Below, in pieces: positions 54,175-60,581 of a stretch of DNA of 60,581 bases (positions within the stretch are counted from its first letter, which is position 1; each line of letters begins with the position of its first letter). Both the position numbers and the translations under genes were made by a program. The notes under the pieces are model-generated. The model saw only the letters and a list, made by a program, of their open reading frames with translations. It did not search any database and was not told the origin of the DNA. The DNA is from CAZGNZ01 sp964527215 (GTDB taxonomy: Bacteria > Fidelibacterota > Marinisomatia > SCGC-AAA003-L08 > JACNLC01): the NCBI GenBank assembly GCA_964527215.1, contig CAZGNZ010000024.1, positions 1 through 60,581 on the forward strand. The letters are read 5' to 3'.

Positions 54175-56447
54175 TTACTCGTTTCAGGGAACTGGTTCTG
54201 AACCATCCGCTCATGACCATCGCGACCGCACTGGTATTGACAGCTGCTCTCGGAACCGGGATTCGACACCTTATCCTCGATGACAATATACTTGACATGA
54301 TGCCGGATGACATGCCGTCGCGAATTATCCTGGAACAGATTCAGGAGGAATTCGGCGATACAGATTTTCTGATCCTGGCGTTCGGACATCCGGACCAGCC
54401 CTTCATGATGCCGGAAAACCTGACAATGGTGTACGATTTGACCGAAGAACTGGAACTGCTGGATGATGTAGATGAGGTAATATCCATTGCATCTCAAAAC
54501 CGCATCGAGTCCAGTGACGGATTTATGGAAGTAGATGATCTTCTTCCGATGAGAAAACCGGATTCCGAGGAAACTGATGACATTCTAAATTATTTGAACC
54601 GTTATCCCGATTTGAAACAGCGAATGCTCAGCCGTGACGGAACTTATACCAATATCACCATCCGTCCGGTTGCAGATACACCCTATCACGATCTGGTACG
54701 TCATGTTCGGACCGTGGCAGATTCCATGCTCACCGGATATGATATCCATTATGCAGGCCTGCCGTTTATCTCCGGTTCAGTCCCGCCGCTGATGAGAAAG
54801 GATGTATCAATCCTGCTGAGAGTCGGATTGGCCATTATGGTATTAATCCTGCTGATAAACCTGCGGTCCCCAACTGCCGTCGCGATGGTCCTGGCTGTTA
54901 TCCTGCTGTCACTTGTCAGCATGATGGGCATATTGGGATGGCTGAATCATTTTACCGGATCACGACGCTTTTATTTTACCCTGATAAACTCATCCATGCC
55001 TATTATTCTGCTGACCATTGCAAATTCAGACGGGGTTCACATCATTTCAAGATTCTTCAAGGAGTTCCGGAAATCGGGTGACAGCAGAAAAGCTGTCGAG
55101 AAAACCATGCTCATCCTGTCGCGTCCAATATTTCTGACGTCCCTGACCACTATCGTGGCTTTTCTGACTTTGGTTACCGCTCCCATTATACCGATGACGG
55201 GATACGGCCTGGCGCTTTCATTCGGGATTGCATGGGCTTTGATACTGTCCAATACAATGCTGCCCGCCTTGATCATCCTGAAGAAATGGAATATCAACAG
55301 CCGCATCTTCAGAAAAGACAGTGTTCTGGAAAAACTGACCCGCAGCTACGGCCGGCAGATGATCCGATCTCCAAAGCGGGTTTTGACCGTTGGGATGGTT
55401 CTGGTGGTTATTTCGCTGATTGGAATGAGATATGTCAATGTTGAAGTCAATACCATCAGTTTTTTCAAACCAGGCAATCCGATTCGTGAAAGTTCACTGT
55501 TTATTGATGAATTCATGAACGGCTCCATGAACTTTGTCATAAAAATGACCGGGGACTTAAAATCCCCCGAAACCCTGACTCAGATGGAAACCATTCAGAA
55601 TTATCTGGAAGAGCAGGAACGGGTAAAACTCACTGTATCAATTGCGGATGTCATCAAACAGCTGCACCGGGTGGTTCAGGATGATGATCCTGCCTACGAG
55701 ATCATCCCCGAATCCCGGGATAAAGTCAACAACCTGTTTACACTGTATTCCATGTCCGGTGATCCGGACGACTTCAGTGCGCTGGTGGATTATGATTACC
55801 GGATCGGACTGATCAACGCCATGGTGAACATAATATCTACCAAGGAACTGGTTAAAATGTGTGAGGAAACCGATACGTTTATTCGTCAGAATGTGGATAC
55901 GGAACTGACCGTGGAATACACGGGGATGGCGGCGCTGTTCAGGGATTTTGTCCGGCTGGTGACCCGCTCATCCATCATAAGTATTCTGGCGTCCATCATT
56001 CTGATTTTTGCCGTGGTCGGAGTATTTATGAAAAACCTGAGACTGGGGATTCTGTCAGTCATTCCGCTGACATGTGCTGTCATTATGAATTTCGGTCTGA
56101 TGGGTCTGTTCCGCATTGATCTGACTCATGTAACGGCACTGCTGACCTCCATTATAATTGGCGTCGGAGTCGATTTCGCGGTTCATTATATATCGGAATA
56201 CCGTCATATCCTTCACCTGGATGGGAATGGTGATATCAGCCGGCGTACAATCAGCACTGTTGGCTACCCTATCATGCTGGATGTATTTTCCAATATGGGA
56301 TTCGGTGCGCTTCTGTTTTCAACGCTGATCCCGCTGAATCACATGGGCGGTTTGATGATTTTCGCCATGCTGTCCACGTCGCTGGGCACACTCACCATCC
56401 TGGCATCCGTGATGGAACTGGCCAAAAACCGGCTGAAAGATATCTGA
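54171..56447 (+). CDS. RND-superfamily (MMPL/SSD-type) exporter
   Basis: A 758-residue transporter in two repeated halves. Each half has one leading helix, a large periplasmic loop and a bundle of five to six helices. The first bundle (about 215-375) includes I-L-L-T-I-A-N-S-D-G-V-H and the second (about 600-750) has I-I-I-G-V-G-V-D-F-A-V-H-Y. The D-G-V-H and G-V-D-F-A-V-H motifs are typical of the MMPL/HpnN-like exporters rather than tripartite drug pumps. The operon of TetR, this exporter, a LolA-like protein and a barrel protein suggests transport of a lipid or other envelope component. Confidence 0.93.
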   Translation: MITRFRELVLNHPLMTIATALVLTAALGTGIRHLILDDNILDMMPDDMPSRIILEQIQEEFGDTDFLILAFGHPDQPFMMPENLTMVYDLTEELELLDDVDEVISIASQNRIESSDGFMEVDDLLPMRKPDSEETDDILNYLNRYPDLKQRMLSRDGTYTNITIRPVADTPYHDLVRHVRTVADSMLTGYDIHYAGLPFISGSVPPLMRKDVSILLRVGLAIMVLILLINLRSPTAVAMVLAVILLSLVSMMGILGWLNHFTGSRRFYFTLINSSMPIILLTIANSDGVHIISRFFKEFRKSGDSRKAVEKTMLILSRPIFLTSLTTIVAFLTLVTAPIIPMTGYGLALSFGIAWALILSNTMLPALIILKKWNINSRIFRKDSVLEKLTRSYGRQMIRSPKRVLTVGMVLVVISLIGMRYVNVEVNTISFFKPGNPIRESSLFIDEFMNGSMNFVIKMTGDLKSPETLTQMETIQNYLEEQERVKLTVSIADVIKQLHRVVQDDDPAYEIIPESRDKVNNLFTLYSMSGDPDDFSALVDYDYRIGLINAMVNIISTKELVKMCEETDTFIRQNVDTELTVEYTGMAALFRDFVRLVTRSSIISILASIILIFAVVGVFMKNLRLGILSVIPLTCAVIMNFGLMGLFRIDLTHVTALLTSIIIGVGVDFAVHYISEYRHILHLDGNGDISRRTISTVGYPIMLDVFSNMGFGALLFSTLIPLNHMGGLMIFAMLSTSLGTLTILASVMELAKNRLKDI

Positions 56448-56748
56448 TATGCCAACAGTATGATCGGATCGAATAACACACGTCTTTGGCCATAGGTGCG
56501 GACAAGGGACTGTGCCAATGGTAATACAGGTTGGATGAAGTCGAGGTTCGCAGCAGAATTCGCAGACTGCGGGGAAAAAGTTCAACGTATTTATCAAGCT
56601 GTTTAAGAATACGGACAATCGGAATTCAGCTCATAATACCTTGATGCGGAGTTTTCCAATTGCCGATTACGAATTACCATGCACCGAATCATAAATTTCG
56701 GATTACCACGGTGTCCCACGAATCTTACCATTAACAAGGAGTCGTCAA
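56448..56748. other. Intergenic region within the RND operon
   Basis: About 300 bases without a recognisable gene, terminator or strong promoter. The end carries AAGGAG seven to eight bases before the ATG of the LolA-like gene. Confidence 0.4.
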
Positions 56749-57510
56749 ATGATTAATCATGCGTTCAAATCAGGATTTTTAATACTCGTATTTACTGCAC
56801 CGCTGCTGGCTGTGACCGGTATAGAGCTGGCTGAGAAAATGGATCAGCGAGATTTACCGAATGATATGCGCAGCCGGATGAAAATGGTACTGACCAATAA
56901 AAAGGGTAAAACCCGAAATAAGGAAGTCATCAGTATATCCGCCGATGATAATGAGAAACAGATCATGTGGTTTCAGGAGCCGAAGGATGACCGCGGTGTG
57001 GCTTTCCTGAAAATTGAACATGATGATAAAGATGATGAAATGCGGCTGTGGCTGCCGGCATTTAACAAAACTCGCCGAATTTCTTCCGACAATAAATCAG
57101 ATTCATTTATGGGATCCGATATCAGCTATGAGGACTTGTCCACTCGGGAACTGGATGAATACACCTACAAAATACTGGGAGAAGAAACCGTCAGCGGGAC
57201 GGCATGCTATATACTTGAATCAACTCCAAAACCTGAAATAAAAAGCGAGTATTCAAGACACGTGGACTGGGTATCCAAATCCGCATATACGGTTCTAAAG
57301 GGGGAAGGATATGACAAGAAAGGCCGTCTTCTGAAAAGCCGGAATACAGAATTCCAGACCATTGGCGGATATGAACTTCCCAAAATAATGCAGGTGAAAA
57401 ATGTACAAAAAAACCATACCACTGAACTGACATTCAGCGACATCACAGTGGATCAGGGTCTGCCTGAAGATCAGTTTCAGGATAAGCGTCTGAAACGAAT
57501 GCCGAAATAA
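56749..57510 (+). CDS. LolA-like outer-membrane lipoprotein-sorting protein
   Basis: A 253-residue periplasmic protein with a signal peptide (about 1-22, ending L-L-A-V-T). The mature part resembles the LolA-like family (outer membrane lipoprotein-sorting, DUF4292/PF17131 type). Marks are R-M-K-M-V-L-T-N-K-K-G-K near 37, I-M-W-F-Q-E-P-K-D-D-R-G-V-A-F-L-K near 73, the L-W-L-P-A-F-N-K-T-R-R-I near 100, and D-V-S/Y-E-D-L near 125. These proteins often sit beside MMPL exporters and probably shuttle the exported lipid across the periplasm. An AAGGAG site supports the ATG. Confidence 0.88.
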   Translation: MINHAFKSGFLILVFTAPLLAVTGIELAEKMDQRDLPNDMRSRMKMVLTNKKGKTRNKEVISISADDNEKQIMWFQEPKDDRGVAFLKIEHDDKDDEMRLWLPAFNKTRRISSDNKSDSFMGSDISYEDLSTRELDEYTYKILGEETVSGTACYILESTPKPEIKSEYSRHVDWVSKSAYTVLKGEGYDKKGRLLKSRNTEFQTIGGYELPKIMQVKNVQKNHTTELTFSDITVDQGLPEDQFQDKRLKRMPK

Positions 57511-57524
57511 TTATTCAGGGAAAA

Positions 57525-58787
57525 ATGATAATGATACGCACTCTGAAACTCATAGTGGCTGCGGCAGCCGCTTCAGCATTGCTGCCGGGTCAGTTTTATT
57601 ATCAGGGTACTGCCCGGATCCAGGGAATTTACACCAACGATCCAGTCGAGGAAATTCCGCTGCCGTTTCGAGCTCTGGAGCTGGAAGCAGGGTTAAACAT
57701 CGGTGATTTCCAACTGAACACCCAATCATCCATGGAAGTACTCTGGGCTGATTCAGGAACAGAAGCCCATCTTAGGGAATGCTATTTTTCCTGGTATCCG
57801 TCGTTTGGTGAAATCAGCATCGGAAAGCAACTGCTTACCTGGGGCATGGCGGACAGCAACAATCCCACCGATAATTTGTCGCCCTACGATTTCAACTACC
57901 TGTTCGAAACCGGAGTGGAACGGAAACGCGGAACACTGGCCGGCAGAGTCATGATGTACTGGCATGAATTCCAAATCGAGGCGGTATGGCTTCCGAATCA
58001 CGAACCCCACCGTTTGGTGAAAGACCCCTCCTTCCCCATCCGGCCGGAATACCCGCCGGGCGCGCGGTTTAACAAGCCGGAAGACATCAACGAATACGGC
58101 ATCAGGATTCAGTCCATGCTGGAAAGCTGGGACTGGGCCGTTTCCTGGCTGTCAGCCCATGACCGCCTGCTGACACCGGAAGCGCTGGTTTCGGGACAGG
58201 GAATCACACAGTTCAACTACCGCAACACGGATGTCCTTGGACTGGATTTGGTCGGGTTATACGGAGATTTTATTTTTCGCAATGAACTGGGCTGGTTCTT
58301 CACACGGACAAGGGATGCCGATGAGATGGCTGTTTTGGTCTACAACGAGATCCCCGCGGAACTGACAGCGGATTATGTGGAATACACCTTCCAGCTGGAG
58401 TATATCGGGATTGATGATGTTACCATTATTGCGCAGCTAATTGGGTTGGAAGTCAACGAGGTGGATGCGGACATCCCCCTGATCAAGGCGGGATTTGTCC
58501 CCGGTCTGGGGATGCCGTTCGTGCAGCTTTCCGACCGGATTGCGATGGCCAGCTTTCAGAAAACCTTTTATGATCCGGATCTGGAAATCAAAATTGCCTT
58601 GATGGGGAACCTGGTCAATCAGGGCGGTCAGGCCGGGCTGAATATCAAATACTCACCATACCAAAACTGGAACACGGAACTTACTGTCGGTCAGTTTTTC
58701 GGTGATTCGGGAAAACCGGACGAGTATATTTTCAACAGTCTGGAAGCCTTCTCCAATTTTACTGTGTCTCTGTCCTATTCGTTCTGA
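57525..58787 (+). CDS. DUF1302-like outer-membrane beta-barrel protein
   Basis: A 420-residue protein with an N-terminal signal peptide (about 1-24). The body is a long beta-barrel with strands such as F-R-A-L-E-L-E-A-G-L-N-I, G-E-I-S-I-G-K-Q-L-L-T-W-G, and the ending F-S-N-F-T-V-S-L-S-Y-S-F with a C-terminal aromatic residue. The segment W-G-M-A-D-S-N-N-P-T-D-N-L-S-P-Y is a DUF1302 hallmark. It lies 14 bases after the LolA-like gene and is probably the outer-membrane terminus of the RND pathway. Confidence 0.83.
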   Translation: MIMIRTLKLIVAAAAASALLPGQFYYQGTARIQGIYTNDPVEEIPLPFRALELEAGLNIGDFQLNTQSSMEVLWADSGTEAHLRECYFSWYPSFGEISIGKQLLTWGMADSNNPTDNLSPYDFNYLFETGVERKRGTLAGRVMMYWHEFQIEAVWLPNHEPHRLVKDPSFPIRPEYPPGARFNKPEDINEYGIRIQSMLESWDWAVSWLSAHDRLLTPEALVSGQGITQFNYRNTDVLGLDLVGLYGDFIFRNELGWFFTRTRDADEMAVLVYNEIPAELTADYVEYTFQLEYIGIDDVTIIAQLIGLEVNEVDADIPLIKAGFVPGLGMPFVQLSDRIAMASFQKTFYDPDLEIKIALMGNLVNQGGQAGLNIKYSPYQNWNTELTVGQFFGDSGKPDEYIFNSLEAFSNFTVSLSYSF

Positions 58788-58858
58788 GACAACGGGTCGG
58801 ATAGTGAAAAAGCAGCTCAGGCTGCGGATTGTTCAATGTGAATCAACTTCGTCAGGAT

Positions 58859-60265
58859 CTATTCGAAATCCAGAAGGATATTGACCAAACCAATGATATC
58901 GAGGATGTCAACGGTTCCGTCTCCGTTCACATCTGCACAGTCGGGTTCTGCCAGCTCTGTGACATCGCCCAGAATGAATCCGACCATGGTGACGATATCC
59001 AAAATATTGTTTACTCCATCCCCGTTAACATCTCCGGGCAGATCGCAGCTCTCAGGTGCATTGACGATGAGGTCCTCGTACACAGTCGATAATAAAAAGC
59101 CGTTGCGGTCCCCGCTGAATTCCCAAAACATGGCACCACCCAGATCATTGTCAAGAATATACTGGCATTTCGTTGATATGGATGTGGAGTCATCGTAGCT
59201 GATCATGATCTGGGTATTGGGATTGTAGAGCCAGGGTACAAGGGCTTCTTCGTGGAAATACCTGGAATATCCGTTTTGATTGATATAGTCTTCCGCCAGA
59301 TGCCAATAGTCGTAAACGCCATTTTCCCATGTCCCGTCCGGAGCCACGCCCCAGTACGGCTGGTAGAGTCCGTTGTTTTCCGCTCCCACTCCACCAAACG
59401 CCCGACCGTAAAAAGGCAGCCCGGGATTAATTTTTTCCGAAGGGACGCCCAGATCCTGATATGCCTGAACAGCGGCATCCAGATTAAAACCCGACCAGTA
59501 GGGTTCGGGAACAGGATTTTCATCAGCAGGATACAGCGCGGCATTGAAACCGGTGACCGGATCCGAGTCTCCACTCCAGGGGCCGTGAAAATCATAGGTC
59601 ATTATATTTATCCAATCCAGATAGGGATGGATCAGATCAATTTCAATGTTTTCCATAATCAGCGGTGATGCCGGAGCGGCGATAGTCAGCAGAAAATCAC
59701 CCGCAGCATCCAGCTGAGTGCGCAGTTCCGCCAGCAGCAGGGTAAAGTTTTCCCGGTCTTCGGGCCGATAAATATTCGTAGGCAGGCCGCCGCTGACGGG
59801 GTACTCCCAGTCGAGATCAACCCCGTCAAAGCCATATTCCTGAATAAAGGCCACACAGGATGCGGCAAACTGACTTCGGGAAGCTTCAGTCAGAGCCACA
59901 TCAGAAAAGTAATGCGACCAGGTCCACCCTCCAACGGAGATCAGGGTCATGAGATGAGGATGCTGAGCCTTCAGCAGCTGCAGCTGATGGAAACATCCCC
60001 GCAGACTGTCCGGATCCCAACTGTCACCCGGATAGAAAATGTCAATATCTGCGTAATAATCCCCGAGAACAATCTCGCCTCCGGAAATATTGGCAGAAGC
60101 ATAGTTGATGGCATTGATCTGTCCGGCAGGAATATCCTGAACATGGTAGTCCCGAACGTAAATAGACCAGGAAGTGTAGTATCCAATGATGTTTCGGTCA
60201 AAAACCTGAGCGACAGTGATTTCGGCCAGTAACAGAGATACGATGATTTTCAATAAGTTCTTCAT
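58859..60265 (-). CDS. Secreted GH18 chitinase-like enzyme with dockerin-like tail
   Basis: A 468-residue protein from the ATG at 60265; the TTG six bases upstream is an alternative. A signal peptide ends near residue 19. The GH18 barrel has S-V-G-G-W-T-W-S near 118 and the catalytic D-G-V-D-L-D-W-E-Y-P near 150 with the acid glutamate intact. Y-D-F-H-G-P-W and M-F-W-E-F-S-G-D complete the fold. The last 60 residues are two dockerin-type calcium repeats (G-D-V-N-G-D-G-V-N-N-I-L-D and A-D-V-N-G-D-G-T-V-D-I-L-D). It should cleave chitin or related N-acetylglucosamine polymers. It lacks the type IX sorting domain seen in 19224..21878. Confidence 0.95.
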   Translation of the reverse strand: MKNLLKIIVSLLLAEITVAQVFDRNIIGYYTSWSIYVRDYHVQDIPAGQINAINYASANISGGEIVLGDYYADIDIFYPGDSWDPDSLRGCFHQLQLLKAQHPHLMTLISVGGWTWSHYFSDVALTEASRSQFAASCVAFIQEYGFDGVDLDWEYPVSGGLPTNIYRPEDRENFTLLLAELRTQLDAAGDFLLTIAAPASPLIMENIEIDLIHPYLDWINIMTYDFHGPWSGDSDPVTGFNAALYPADENPVPEPYWSGFNLDAAVQAYQDLGVPSEKINPGLPFYGRAFGGVGAENNGLYQPYWGVAPDGTWENGVYDYWHLAEDYINQNGYSRYFHEEALVPWLYNPNTQIMISYDDSTSISTKCQYILDNDLGGAMFWEFSGDRNGFLLSTVYEDLIVNAPESCDLPGDVNGDGVNNILDIVTMVGFILGDVTELAEPDCADVNGDGTVDILDIIGLVNILLDFE

Positions 60266-60359
60266 AAGCAAATTTATTTATTTTCATCCATATTGTTTTC
60301 ATTACAGGTTGTAATCAAATGGGCTGTCTTCCGGGGCAGGCCGTGGACTCTGTCCAAGT

Positions 60360-60435
60360 CAAGTGGTAATGAATTTCGCTGCCACGCCAAATGGCGGATT
60401 TTCAGCAAGCGGCTGGGTATTCTGGCATTTTCCGC
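60360..60435. repeat. Fragment related to the MITE-like element interior
   Basis: The reverse complement of this stretch resembles 3308-3372 inside the long repeat copy; both contain CCGCTTG.TGAAAATCCG followed by ATTT, a GTGGC/ATGGC word and GCGAAAT.CAT. It lies past the end of the chitinase-like gene's promoter side. The rest to the window end (60436-60581) holds no gene I can support. Confidence 0.5.
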
Positions 60436-60581
60436 ATAAAAGAATCTGCATTCATTGCCGCAAGTTTTCATCGTAGTTTTCAAGCCCTGATATTACGGAC
60501 TAACATTTCTCAGTTCAAATCTGCAGAAGCGGGTTCACAAAGATTTTCATTTTGCACGATTGATTTCAACAAGTGAATGGC

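Noticed and set aside
1..60581. CRISPR arrays, tRNA, rRNA or phage genes
   Set aside because: I saw no regularly spaced short repeats with unique spacers, no tRNA-like cloverleaf near a CCA, and no rRNA or phage structural motif.

Overview
The window looks like a chromosome segment of an anaerobic, uncultured-type bacterium of the FCB superphylum. A Neomarinimicrobiota (Marinimicrobia/SAR406)-like or related lineage is my best guess. The reasons are a type IX-secretion-style C-terminal sorting domain (motif FPNPFNP, 19224..21878), GCTDPEAxNY modules, dockerin-like DxNxDG repeats in secreted proteins, a GSII-type glutamine synthetase, and a 2-oxoacid:ferredoxin oxidoreductase beside an Hdr/MvhD electron-bifurcation locus. 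The taxonomy is an inference; no rRNA gene is present.

The main result is three genes that are each interrupted by one in-frame UGA which reads best as selenocysteine (Sec). Two are HdrA flavoproteins (36890..39376 and 42488..45595). In both, the UGA lies in a Cys-x-x-Sec box inside the conserved D-C-x-x-x-ILGPKM motif. The third is a secreted, metallophosphatase-like protein (25355..26500) with a Cys-Gly-Sec box. All three UGAs are followed, 18 or 27 nt later, by the apical loop of a stem-loop whose loop begins GGUC, like the E. coli fdhF SECIS. UGA is also an ordinary stop codon here, so it is not globally reassigned. No selA, selB, selC or selD lies in the window.

Layout. 1-3040: GH1 glycosidase, EamA transporter and orphan TrpF-like protein. 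3179-3539: a MITE-like repeat. 3650-5233: Lrp/AsnC regulator and GSII glutamine synthetase. 5279-9485: a YXWGXW protein, an OmpA/PEGA lipoprotein, and a minus-strand run of truncated glycosyltransferase, PAS-GGDEF diguanylate cyclase, pilin-like protein and small membrane protein. 9673-15260: surE followed by a MacAB-like adaptor, ATPase and permease. 15282-17000: intergenic composite repeats. 17098-24982: large secreted beta-helix and Ig-like proteins with a small barrel-like protein. 25355-27620: the secreted selenoprotein and a ROK kinase. 28034-32736: an SppA fusion and an N-domain-less ClpB. 33069-48934: a long minus-strand gene series with kor genes, hdr/mvhD genes, a zinc ribbon, GAF, CBS, speH, a K+ channel and fpg. 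49400-51630: more composite repeats, including a 679-bp tandem duplication. 51751-53088: glutamate dehydrogenase. 53494-58787: TetR, RND exporter, LolA-like protein and outer-membrane protein. 58859-60265: GH18 chitinase-like enzyme with a dockerin-like tail.

How the genes fit together. The KorDABC proteins would oxidise a 2-oxoacid and reduce ferredoxin. The adjacent HdrA/HdrB/HdrC/HdrD-like/MvhD proteins have the parts of a flavin-based bifurcating complex that could exchange electrons between ferredoxin, a nicotinamide or other low-potential donor, and a disulfide-type acceptor. Selenocysteine next to the HdrA flavin suggests that the lineage tuned this centre. Glutamine synthetase and glutamate dehydrogenase cover ammonia assimilation. 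The secreted glycosidase, chitinase-like and beta-helix proteins point to use of particulate polysaccharides.
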